12,504 nt of DNA, from assembly GCA_964529445.1 (NCBI GenBank), contig CAZGWJ010000077.1:1-12504 (forward strand), written 5' to 3'. This document shows, piece after piece, positions 6,391 to 12,504 of the stretch; position 1 is the first letter of the stretch, and the number at the start of each line of letters is the position of its first letter. Position numbers and translations under genes: made by a program. Source of the stretch: CAZGWJ01 sp964529445. Lineage in GTDB: Bacteria; Oederibacteriota; Muellerivitia; Muellerivitales; Muellerivitaceae. The notes below the pieces were generated by a model that saw nothing but the letters and a program-made list of their open reading frames with translations, did not search any database and was not told the DNA's origin.

Positions 6391-6424
6391 GGGGGTGGGG
6401 TCCTCCGGGGGCGGAACGCCCGGT

Positions 6425-6787
6425 TCAGGACTTGGAGAAGCCCTTCTTCACGGCGCTGTCGGCGTCGGGATACGCCTTGAGGATGGTGTTGAACTCGAGC
6501 AGTTCGAAGACCTCGGCCACTTCCGAATTCATGCCGGCCAGCAGGAGATCGCCCTTCTGGTTGCGGATGCGCTTGATCTCGCTGATGAAGATGCCCCAGC
6601 CGGCGCTGGAGATGTAATTGACGTCCTTGAGGTCGATGACGATCCTGAACTTCTTGTCCTTCAGGACGCCCTGGAAGGTCTTCTCGAAATCGGGAGCCGT
6701 GGTCGTGTCGATGAAACCCCGGACCTTCAGGAGCATCACGTCCTGGTTGTCGGGATGGGGTTTGACGTCGACGGTCAATCCGTCCAT
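6425..6787 (-). CDS. STAS-domain anti-sigma factor antagonist (RsbV/SpoIIAA-like), 120 aa
   Basis: The switch protein of a partner-switching pathway: when dephosphorylated it binds the anti-sigma kinase, and phosphorylation on serine releases it. The STAS core is complete: VMLLKVRGFIDTTTAPDFE, then FRIVIDLKDVNYISSAGWGIFI with the phosphorylatable serine at position 60 or 61, then GDLLLAGMNSEVAEVFELL. A Trp stands where SpoIIAA-type proteins usually have Leu or another aliphatic (SSAGWG). I prefer ATG 6787 over ATG 6793 because GGAGG (6796-6800) is only two nt from the latter but eight from the former. It lies 53 bp after the kinase-phosphatase fusion, which supplies both enzymes that would act on it. 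It probably also has its own promoter (6827-6854). Confidence 0.92.
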   Translation of the reverse strand: MDGLTVDVKPHPDNQDVMLLKVRGFIDTTTAPDFEKTFQGVLKDKKFRIVIDLKDVNYISSAGWGIFISEIKRIRNQKGDLLLAGMNSEVAEVFELLEFNTILKAYPDADSAVKKGFSKS

Positions 6788-6795
6788 GAGCATAG

Positions 6796-6800
6796 CCTCC
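6796..6800 (-). promoter_or_regulatory. Shine-Dalgarno site of the STAS gene
   Basis: GGAGG on the minus strand. Spacing is two nt to ATG 6793 and eight nt to ATG 6787, which favours the second start. Confidence 0.7.
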
Positions 6801-6826
6801 GTAGGGTCGAGGAAAGATCGCGTTTC

Positions 6827-6854
6827 ATTCTACCGGACCCCTAGATGGTGTCAA
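6827..6854 (-). promoter_or_regulatory. Sigma70-type promoter TTGACA-N16-TAGAAT for the STAS and TPR genes
   Basis: On the minus strand a perfect -35 TTGACA (6849-6854) is followed after 16 bp by TAGAAT (6827-6832, five of six consensus bases). Transcription would start near 6820, about 33 nt before ATG 6787. The -35 overlaps the last codons (Val-Asp-Thr) of the kinase-phosphatase-HTH gene. This would let the antagonist and TPR protein be made independently of the upstream fusion gene. Confidence 0.55.
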
Positions 6855-9240
6855 CCTCGTTGGCGGAGAAAGCCTTGCGTTCCGCCCGTTTTCCAAGACC
6901 TTTCCGCTTAAGGTATTCGTGTACCAAGCGGGGATCGATCCGCAACGGCGCCTTCGACCTGCGCAACGCCTCCGCGATCCGGTCCGCGCTCCAGTCGGGA
7001 TGGGACTTCACCTGGGCGATGACGGCGCGCTTCTCCTCGTTCGACAGCTCGCGGATCCCCGCCCCCTTCCGGGAAGCCGGCTTCAACGCCGCCCGCCCGC
7101 CTTCCGCAAGCATCTTCTTGTACCGGTAGTACATGGCCGGCGAGGTGTTCATCCGGCGGCACGCCTCGGCCACGGAGACGCCCTTCTTCTCGACCAGGTC
7201 CAGAAGGTCCCGCCGGAAGCGGTATACGACGCTCTCGGCCTTCATCTTCTCCTTGACGGCCACCACGGTGATGTCGTCGTTCTGCTCGGCGCCGCGCGTG
7301 AACTCCGCGATGGCCCGGTTCAGGCGCTCCACGAAGGCCTGGGGCGTCAGGTGCGCGTGCTTCTTGATGGTGGCCACCAGCCGGTCCTCCCCGAACTGCT
7401 GCTTGGCGGGGTTCATGGCCTCGGTGATGCCGTCCGTGTAGATGACGAGCATGTCGTCCTTGTGGAGCTGGATGCGCTGGAGCGCCAGGCTCTTCGCGAA
7501 CTGGTCGTCCTCCGGCAGGTCGATGCCCAGGGGAAAACCCTTGGGTTTCAGGAAGAAGACCTTCTTGCTCTCGCCCCGGTACAGGACCATGGGATTGTGC
7601 CCGGCCGATGAGAAGTTGATCACGCGGTTCCGGGAGTCCAGGATGATGTAGAACATGGTGACGAACATGCCCTTCTTCATGTCGGCCGTGACGTGGGTGT
7701 TGACGCGTCCCAGGACGTCCGAGGCCGACTTGTTGCCGCGGGACTCCAGGCGCATGGCCGTTCGGATCATGGTCATGACCAGGGAGCCCGGCACGCCCTT
7801 GCCGGAAACGTCGGCCACCACGATCCCCAGCGAGGTGGGGTCCACCCAGAAGAAGTCGTAGTAGTCGCCGCCCACCTCCTTGGCGGCGCGGTACATGGCG
7901 CCGATCTCGTAGCCGTCGATCTGGGGGAAATCCGCCGGAAGGAGGGTGTGCTGGATCTCCTGCGCCACCTGCATCTCCTTCTGCAGGCGTTCCTGCTCCA
8001 CCATGCCCTTCTGGGACTCCTGGAGTTTGTGGGTCATGTCGTTGAAGATGTTCGCCAGTTCCCCGAACTCGTCCTTCGTGTCGAGCTCGATGCGGGCGTT
8101 GGTGTCCCCGGTCGACAGCGCCTGGACCCCCTCGAAGATCTTCCGCATGGGCCGCGTCACCATCAGGGAGAGGAAGTAGATGGCGACGACCGTGAGCAGC
8201 AGCATGATCAGGGCCAGCTTCTGCAGTTCCGCCCGGGTCTCGTCCAACCGATTCCGGACCTTCGCCTCGTTGATGGCCACGTGCACCCGGCCCACCTCCC
8301 GCCCCCGGTACATCACGACGGCCCCGTAATCGGTCACGCGGCCCCGCTCCGTCTCGATCGTGCCGGATTCCACGCGGTCGGCCGCGGGACGCGGCAGGCG
8401 CGGGTCCGGCCGGTAGGGCTGGAAGAGCTGTCCCAGGTCCGAGTGGGCCAGGAAGCGCCCCTCCTCGCCGGTGATGTACGCGTAGTCCAGGACCCGCCCC
8501 GTCTCGCCCCGGGTGAGCTCGTGCAGGAGCGAGTTCAGGTTCAGGTCCTGCTTCCGCACCACCGACTCGCCCGCCTCGGCCGCCACGGTGCGCACCACGG
8601 CCCGGACGCTCTCGCCGAGCTGGCCCATGAGGAGACTCTCCTGCCTCCGCTCCAGGACCACGTAGAGGGAGCCGATGACCAGCAGGGCGAGGATCACGGC
8701 CCCCACCGTGAACTTGGCCGAGACCGAGACGCCCTTCGAGCCCGGCCGCCAGGCGAACCAGGAGCGGGCCCGGATCCGCCGCATGAGGGTCAGCTCGTTG
8801 CGCCCCTCGTGGGTGCGGTAGGACACCTTGTCCACCATCTTCTTGATGAGCCAGATGCCCAGGCCGCCCTTCCGGCCCACCTCGACGTACTGGTTCAGGT
8901 CGGGGTCCTTCACCTTGCCGAAGTCGAAGGACCGCCCCTGGTCCACGATCTTCATCTCGATGTCGCCGTCACCCACGCTCATCTCGAGGAAGATCTTGCC
9001 GCCCGAAGCTCCCCGGTAGGCGTGCCGGATGATGTTGGAGCAGGCCTCGTCCGCCGCCAGTTTGAGGTTGGCGGTCTCCCGGGGACTGCATCCCGCGCCG
9101 TCGCAGACGCGCTGGACGAAGTCCTTGATGGCCAGGAGCTCGACGTCCTTGGCGGCCACCTCGAGCTTGTAGACGCGCCGACGCGCGCCGGGCATGTGGA
9201 ACCAGCGGGCAGGGCTCAGGCGGGAAAGGTCGATCCTCAT
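6841..9240 (-). CDS. Fusion of RsbW-like kinase, membrane sensor, HAMP, RsbU/SpoIIE-like phosphatase and HTH region, 799 aa
   Basis: A membrane signalling protein that should both phosphorylate and dephosphorylate a STAS antagonist, presumably the next gene's product. Residues 22-156: Bergerat-fold ATPase of the anti-sigma kinase type (N box ADEACSNIIRHAY with Glu65 and Asn69; DQG at 100-102; KGGLGIWLI at 124-132). Residues 172-196: TM1. Residues 197-341: extracytoplasmic sensor region, possibly Cache-like. Residues 342-360: TM2. Residues 361-413: HAMP. Residues 425-665: PP2C/SpoIIE phosphatase with all metal-site acidic residues (GGDYYD Asp459, ADVSGKG Asp477, YTDG Asp603, NDDIT Asp655-656). 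Residues 671-799: two helix-turn-helix-like units (SVAEACRRMNTSPAMYYRYKKM; later DRIAEALRR..VHEYLKRKGL) resembling the N-terminus of IS481/IS3-type transposases, without the DDE integrase core. One uninterrupted frame. Starts one nt after the preceding stop (TGACATG), implying coupling. Confidence 0.93.
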   Translation of the reverse strand: MRIDLSRLSPARWFHMPGARRRVYKLEVAAKDVELLAIKDFVQRVCDGAGCSPRETANLKLAADEACSNIIRHAYRGASGGKIFLEMSVGDGDIEMKIVDQGRSFDFGKVKDPDLNQYVEVGRKGGLGIWLIKKMVDKVSYRTHEGRNELTLMRRIRARSWFAWRPGSKGVSVSAKFTVGAVILALLVIGSLYVVLERRQESLLMGQLGESVRAVVRTVAAEAGESVVRKQDLNLNSLLHELTRGETGRVLDYAYITGEEGRFLAHSDLGQLFQPYRPDPRLPRPAADRVESGTIETERGRVTDYGAVVMYRGREVGRVHVAINEAKVRNRLDETRAELQKLALIMLLLTVVAIYFLSLMVTRPMRKIFEGVQALSTGDTNARIELDTKDEFGELANIFNDMTHKLQESQKGMVEQERLQKEMQVAQEIQHTLLPADFPQIDGYEIGAMYRAAKEVGGDYYDFFWVDPTSLGIVVADVSGKGVPGSLVMTMIRTAMRLESRGNKSASDVLGRVNTHVTADMKKGMFVTMFYIILDSRNRVINFSSAGHNPMVLYRGESKKVFFLKPKGFPLGIDLPEDDQFAKSLALQRIQLHKDDMLVIYTDGITEAMNPAKQQFGEDRLVATIKKHAHLTPQAFVERLNRAIAEFTRGAEQNDDITVVAVKEKMKAESVVYRFRRDLLDLVEKKGVSVAEACRRMNTSPAMYYRYKKMLAEGGRAALKPASRKGAGIRELSNEEKRAVIAQVKSHPDWSADRIAEALRRSKAPLRIDPRLVHEYLKRKGLGKRAERKAFSANEVDTI

Positions 9241-9241
9241 G

Positions 9242-10954
9242 TCAGCGTGCCGGCTCCTTCGGGACCGCGGGGGCCCCCGTTCTTCCCTTCATGCGCTCCC
9301 TCGCCTCGGCGATGTTGCGCTGGACCAGGTAATGGCCGGGGACCTGCTCGAGCACCTTCCTCCAGGCGGCGATGGCCTGCTCGTACTCGCCCCGGATGAA
9401 GTGGTCCACTCCCGTGGCGTAGAGGCCCGCGGCCTCCTTCGGGAGGTTCTCCAGGGGCGTCAAGCGGCCCTTGGCCTCGCTGTAGAGCTTGGCCGTGTCC
9501 CGGTACATCGGATCGATGGCGCGCACCATTTCGAAGAACCGCACCGAGGCCGCGAAATCCCCCGCCTGGAACGCCTCCAGGCCCTGCAGGTAATTCTGGG
9601 AGATGAGCATCCTCTTGTCCACCTGCCCCATGAGCTTCTTCGCGTCCGCGTTCCCGGGGTCCACGCCCAGGACGTAGGTCAGTTCCGGGACGGCCGAGGG
9701 GATGTCGTTGGCATCCAGGGCCCGGCGGGCCTTCTCCAGCCGGCTGCGGATGGCCGCCTGCCGCCGGCTCTCGGCGGACTGGATCCCGGCCACGGCGTCG
9801 ACGTCGCCCGGCGACTCGTCCAGCACCTTCCGCCAGGAGGTCACGGCCTGCCGGTATTCCCCGGCGTCCTCGTAGGTTCGGGCGATGGTCTTGAGGGTCT
9901 GGATCCTCTGCGACTGGCCGCTGTCCTTCACGGTGCCGAACCGGTAGGAGAGGGAGAAGCGGTGGGAAGCGCCCAGGTCCCGGGAAGCGAAGCCGTAATC
10001 GATGCGCAGGCCCCGGACGGCCACCCCGCCGCCGGCGGTGGGGGCGTCGCCGTCCCAGCCTGCCCGTGCGAAGAACCTCTGGTGCCAGCCGTATTCGAGC
10101 CCGGCCCTCAGGAGATTCCCGCCCTGGCGCACGAGGTCCCCTTCCAGCGTGACCCAGAAGGCCCCGCCCATCGAGGGGGTGAGGTACCGGTAGCCCAGGG
10201 CCGGCCGCAGGAGGAGCGGCGCGCGGTCGGCGCTGCGGTCCAGCCGCACCTCGGGCGAGACGAGGTTCGACGCCGAGAACCCGACCGAGAGGTTCCGGTA
10301 GCCGAACCGGCTCAGGTCCCGCCCGTCCCGGTGAAGACGGTACAGAAGGCCCGCATCGATGCCCAATCCGCTGTCGGCCCGGTCGTCGATGGACACGCGC
10401 CGGAACTTGGCGGAGGCCCCCAACTGGATCCCGCGCCAGACCTTCCCGCCCGCCCCCAGGACGGCCTGCCATTGCTCGGCGTCGAAGGTATAGAGCGGCA
10501 CCACGCTCTGGACGGTGCGCTTGACGTCGCCCGTTTCCGTGCGGGCCAATGCGGCGGCCAGGCCCACCTTCCCGAGGGGGTGCGAGTAGGACAGGGCGTC
10601 GTAGCGGGTGTCGGCGAAGAGGGGGGCGTGCAGGGCGGAGGCCTCCCGCTGTCGCAGGCCGGCCAGGGCGGCCGGGTTCACCAGGAAGGCGGAACCCTCG
10701 TCCGCGATGGCCGCGCCGGCCCCGCCCATGCCGAGGTAGCGGGTCGAACTCCCCATCTCGAAGACGGACCGCACGCCTCCTGTCTCCGCAGCAAACCCCG
10801 GCACAGCCGAGACAAACGCCAGCATCACCGCGAAGACGCGGAGACGCTTCGCGCCGCGCGAAGAACGACCCGGTTCCGGTCCAAGACCGAAAAACGCGAG
10901 GACCTTCGTCGATCCGACACGCTTCACTGTTTCCGCCCCGTGGCTATCCTTCAT
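9242..10954 (-). CDS. PorV/PorQ-like outer-membrane barrel protein with C-terminal TPR region, about 570 aa
   Basis: Probable outer-membrane beta-barrel with a periplasmic TPR tail. A signal peptide core (RLRVFAVMLAFVSAVPGFAA, about 37-56) precedes the family motif at 67-100: SSTRYLGMGGAGAAIADEGS then NPAAL, typical of PorV/PorQ (UPF0164-like) proteins. Alternating strands follow to about 340 (HRFSLSYRFG). Residues 341-560 hold TPR-like units, the last being YATGVDHFIRGEYEQAIAAW. PorV is a T9SS shuttle for cargo with C-terminal sorting domains, and the gene just upstream encodes such a domain; whether this homologue does the same is inference. The start is uncertain: ATG 10954 has a weak ribosome site, ATG 10975 has AAGG five nt upstream, and a GTG nine codons after 10954 is also possible. 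Residues before the signal core are encoded by repeat-like DNA. The stop is one nt before the signalling gene. Confidence 0.8.
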   Translation of the reverse strand: MKDSHGAETVKRVGSTKVLAFFGLGPEPGRSSRGAKRLRVFAVMLAFVSAVPGFAAETGGVRSVFEMGSSTRYLGMGGAGAAIADEGSAFLVNPAALAGLRQREASALHAPLFADTRYDALSYSHPLGKVGLAAALARTETGDVKRTVQSVVPLYTFDAEQWQAVLGAGGKVWRGIQLGASAKFRRVSIDDRADSGLGIDAGLLYRLHRDGRDLSRFGYRNLSVGFSASNLVSPEVRLDRSADRAPLLLRPALGYRYLTPSMGGAFWVTLEGDLVRQGGNLLRAGLEYGWHQRFFARAGWDGDAPTAGGGVAVRGLRIDYGFASRDLGASHRFSLSYRFGTVKDSGQSQRIQTLKTIARTYEDAGEYRQAVTSWRKVLDESPGDVDAVAGIQSAESRRQAAIRSRLEKARRALDANDIPSAVPELTYVLGVDPGNADAKKLMGQVDKRMLISQNYLQGLEAFQAGDFAASVRFFEMVRAIDPMYRDTAKLYSEAKGRLTPLENLPKEAAGLYATGVDHFIRGEYEQAIAAWRKVLEQVPGHYLVQRNIAEARERMKGRTGAPAVPKEPAR

Positions 10955-11036
10955 GATCCCGCTTTCCCGTGACATCATGGCCTTGTCGCCGAGGCGCCCA
11001 CCCGGGGGCACCCTTCGCGTCCTCGCGCCTTCGCGG
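10828..11036. repeat. Inverted GCGAAG-type repeats around the barrel gene start (element D)
   Basis: CCGCGAAGACGCGGAGACGC (10828-10847) matches the reverse complement of 11017-11036 at 17 of 20 bases. The enclosed 169 bp contain further dyads: CTTCGCG-CCG-CGCGAAG (10847-10863) and CGGTC-CAA-GACCG (10877-10889). The left arm is inside the barrel gene and encodes part of its signal peptide (RLRVFAV); the right arm is between genes. Confidence 0.65.
10993..11012. repeat. GC-rich hairpin between the surface protein and barrel genes
   Basis: GGCGCCC (10993-10999) pairs with GGGCACC (11006-11012) around a six-nt loop; on the minus-strand RNA one pair is G-U. No T-run follows. It lies about 40 bp after the surface protein stop and 15 bp before ATG 10978, and may be an mRNA processing or attenuation point rather than a terminator. 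Confidence 0.35.
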
Positions 11037-11049
11037 CGGATTCGACCGT

Positions 11050-12504
11050 TCACTTGACCACCGCGATCTTCAGGACCTGGGTCTGGCCGGCCAGCCGAAG
11101 GCGCGCGTAGTAGATGCCGTTCATCACGACGCCGCCTTTCCCGTTGCGGCCGTCCCATTCGACGCGCTGGGCGCCCCGGGTCAGGGGCGCATCCGCCAGG
11201 AGCCGCCGTACCATCACGCCGAACACGTCGTACACCTCCAGGGAGGCGCGGGCAGAATCCGCGAAGACGTAGAACTCGAGCGTCGTATTCTCGCTGCCGG
11301 CCCGGAAGGGATTGGGGTAGTTGCCGAACGACTCCGCGAGGGAGGCGCCGGCCAGGTCGACAAGGCCGGAGGCCATCGGGAAGCCCGTCGGATCGGTCGC
11401 GTCGGACACCAGGGCCACCGTGTAGGGCGGGACATCCTCCTGTACCCTCACGGACGAGGCGTCCTGCAGGACGACCCGTACCGAGGTGGCGGTGGCGTCG
11501 GACGCCGCGTCGGCGGCAAGACGGCCCTGGCGGGACACGCCCGGGGGCAGGAGGAACCCGTCCGTCGCGGGCAGGATCAGGGTCACCGAGGAGGTGGTGA
11601 TGCCCGACACGTCCATCACGGCCGTATCCGCCCCCATCGAGAAGGAGAGCGCGGAGAACGCCGATCGCACCGGGAGCGGAACGCCGGAACCGTCCTCGGT
11701 CCTCAGGACGAGGGAAAGGATCCGCAAGGACGCCGGGAGCGAAGCCCCGGTCACGGCCAGGTAATCCACGATCGGCACGCCCGTGGCGCCCCTCACGAGG
11801 GAATTCCCGGCCGGAAGGGTGTGGGACCATTCCAGGTCCACCCCGGGATAGGGCGTGGGGGTCGGCGTGGGCGCCAGGACCAGATGGATGTTCCCCACCG
11901 CGCCGCCCGCCAGGACGGGCACCCGGCCGCTCGAGGCGCCGGCGGCCGTCAGGCCCGTCAGGCCCAGCATGTTGCCGAACTGGTTGCCCCCGGGCCCGTT
12001 CAGGTCGAAAACAAGGAGAAGATCCACCGGGATTCCGGGGCTCACCGCCAGGAAGCTGACCAGGTCCAGGAAGGTGACGGCGCCGTTGTCCGCGTCGAAG
12101 GTGCGGCCGCCCTGCACCAGCGTGTCGCCCGCATCCCAGGTTCCGGGGACCGACCCGTCGTCGTGGAACAGCCGCACCGATCCTCCCGCGATATGGGTCG
12201 CGTCGTCCAGGTTGCCCATGGCCGTGAAGACCAGCCGCCTCACCTCCAGGTCCTCCAGGCCGTAGGCCGTCAACCGCGCCTGCAGGGCGGTGACGTTATC
12301 CTGGACGAAGGTGTAGCTCTGGGGCGGCAGGTTGGATGGCCCGACCGCCACGTTCAGCACCAGCGTCGGCGTTTCCGTGGGCGTGTCGGTCGGCGTGGAG
12401 GTCGGCGTATCCGTGGGCGTATCGGTCGGCGTGGAGGTCGGGGTACCGGTCGGGGTATCGGTCGGCGTGGAGGTCGGCGTATCCGTCGGGGTGTTCGTGG
12501 GCGT
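11050..12504 (-). CDS. Thr-Pro-linked surface protein with T9SS/FlgD-type C-terminal domain (5' end outside window)
   Basis: The last 484 residues of a probable secreted or surface protein; its start and signal peptide lie beyond the right edge. The visible part opens with 12-bp-period TPTD/TPTS repeats (12504-12361), then a beta-rich domain (about 12360-11890: LEVRRLVFTAMGNLDDATHIAGGSVRLF type, unassigned). A short TPTPTPTP linker (near 11870) leads to a second beta-rich domain. The last roughly 90 residues match the T9SS type A sorting/FlgD Ig-like fold: NYPNPFRAGSENTTLEF, VYDVFGVMVRRLL, VEWDGRNGKGGVVMNGIYYARL, ending VLKIAVVK. Such domains are cleaved sorting signals in T9SS hosts. The PorV-like gene directly downstream supports that reading, but other uses of this fold exist. 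Not a flagellar FlgD, as no hook-cap region or flagellar neighbours are seen. Confidence 0.85.
   Translation of the reverse strand, partial: TPTNTPTDTPTSTPTDTPTGTPTSTPTDTPTDTPTSTPTDTPTETPTLVLNVAVGPSNLPPQSYTFVQDNVTALQARLTAYGLEDLEVRRLVFTAMGNLDDATHIAGGSVRLFHDDGSVPGTWDAGDTLVQGGRTFDADNGAVTFLDLVSFLAVSPGIPVDLLLVFDLNGPGGNQFGNMLGLTGLTAAGASSGRVPVLAGGAVGNIHLVLAPTPTPTPYPGVDLEWSHTLPAGNSLVRGATGVPIVDYLAVTGASLPASLRILSLVLRTEDGSGVPLPVRSAFSALSFSMGADTAVMDVSGITTSSVTLILPATDGFLLPPGVSRQGRLAADAASDATATSVRVVLQDASSVRVQEDVPPYTVALVSDATDPTGFPMASGLVDLAGASLAESFGNYPNPFRAGSENTTLEFYVFADSARASLEVYDVFGVMVRRLLADAPLTRGAQRVEWDGRNGKGGVVMNGIYYARLRLAGQTQVLKIAVVK
12361..12504. repeat. 12-bp period Thr-Pro linker repeat
   Basis: Variants of GGCGTGTCGGTC and GGCGTGGAGGTC alternate, encoding TPTD and TPTS units (also one each of TPTG, TPTN, TPTE). 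The array continues to the window edge, so its full length is unknown. The same kind of linker occurs in the kelch lipoprotein, suggesting a shared cell-surface linker style. Confidence 0.85.

Noticed and set aside
5254..6480. Plus-strand open frame opposite the TPR gene
   Set aside because: Low-complexity antisense product; the minus strand encodes clear TPR repeats.
6844..7230. Insertion sequence or transposase remnant
   Set aside because: No DDE core, terminal inverted repeats or target duplication are seen, and the segment is in frame with the phosphatase without a break. Treated as a fused domain.
7693..9399. Plus-strand 568-residue open frame
   Set aside because: Antisense shadow of the kinase-phosphatase fusion, rich in His, Leu and Gln from reversed codons and without recognisable domains.
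9194..10972. Plus-strand 592-residue open frame
   Set aside because: Antisense of the barrel-TPR gene. Its REDAETL-type tail is only translated repeat element D.
11050..11330. Flagellar hook protein FlgD
   Set aside because: Only the Ig-like C-terminal fold matches. The rest is a Thr-Pro-linked surface protein and no flagellar genes are nearby.
1..12504. tRNA, rRNA, riboswitch, attachment site or prophage genes
   Set aside because: I saw no cloverleaf, rRNA segment, known riboswitch core, integrase or phage structural gene; noncoding gaps are all under 200 bp and are described above.

Overview
The window is GC-rich and almost entirely protein-coding. It comes from a Gram-negative bacterium, as shown by two lipoprotein signal peptides, an outer-membrane beta-barrel, a cargo protein with a type 9 secretion (T9SS)-like C-terminal domain, and Thr-Pro linkers in surface proteins. 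This mixture (PorV-like barrel, YPNPF-type C-terminal domain, TPT linkers, partner-switching genes, 3' hairpin repeats) recalls uncultivated FCB-like or other candidate phyla, but I cannot assign a phylum from sequence alone. A run of 100 Ns shows it is a draft, probably metagenomic, assembly.

Layout: all genes are on the minus strand except one PilZ gene. Read in the direction of transcription, the right-hand block starts with the 3' part of a Thr-Pro-linked surface protein ending in a T9SS/FlgD-like domain (12504-11050). Next come a PorV-like barrel with a TPR tail (about 10954-9242), a 799-residue signalling protein (9240-6841), a STAS anti-sigma antagonist (6787-6425) and a TPR protein (6390-5242). 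The signalling protein fuses an RsbW-like kinase, a membrane sensor, HAMP, an RsbU/SpoIIE-like phosphatase and a transposase-type helix-turn-helix region. Kinase, phosphatase and antagonist form a self-contained partner-switching module, tied by 1-nt spacing to an outer-membrane protein gene. A TTGACA-N16-TAGAAT promoter at the 3' end of the fusion gene could express the antagonist and TPR protein separately.

The middle has the plus-strand PilZ gene (c-di-GMP receptor domain), followed by a clear intrinsic terminator. Divergent from it is gltX (glutamyl-tRNA synthetase, TTG start), whose stop overlaps by ATGA the start of an NlpC/P60-like lipoprotein carrying an EF-hand-type loop. Then come a small C_GCAxxG_C_C redox-type protein and, under its own extended -10 promoter, a kelch-repeat lipoprotein that runs off the left edge. 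The N gap lies inside a 90-bp tandem repeat of this last gene and is probably in frame in reality.

The least explained signal is in the gaps between genes. Four of them (2334-2427, 3013-3098, 5079-5210, 10828-11036) carry pairs of short-period repeats facing each other. Each has a different consensus but the same architecture, and two of them encode part of the N-terminus of a neighbouring exported protein. The best candidate for an undescribed system is the kinase-phosphatase-HTH fusion with its STAS and TPR partners.
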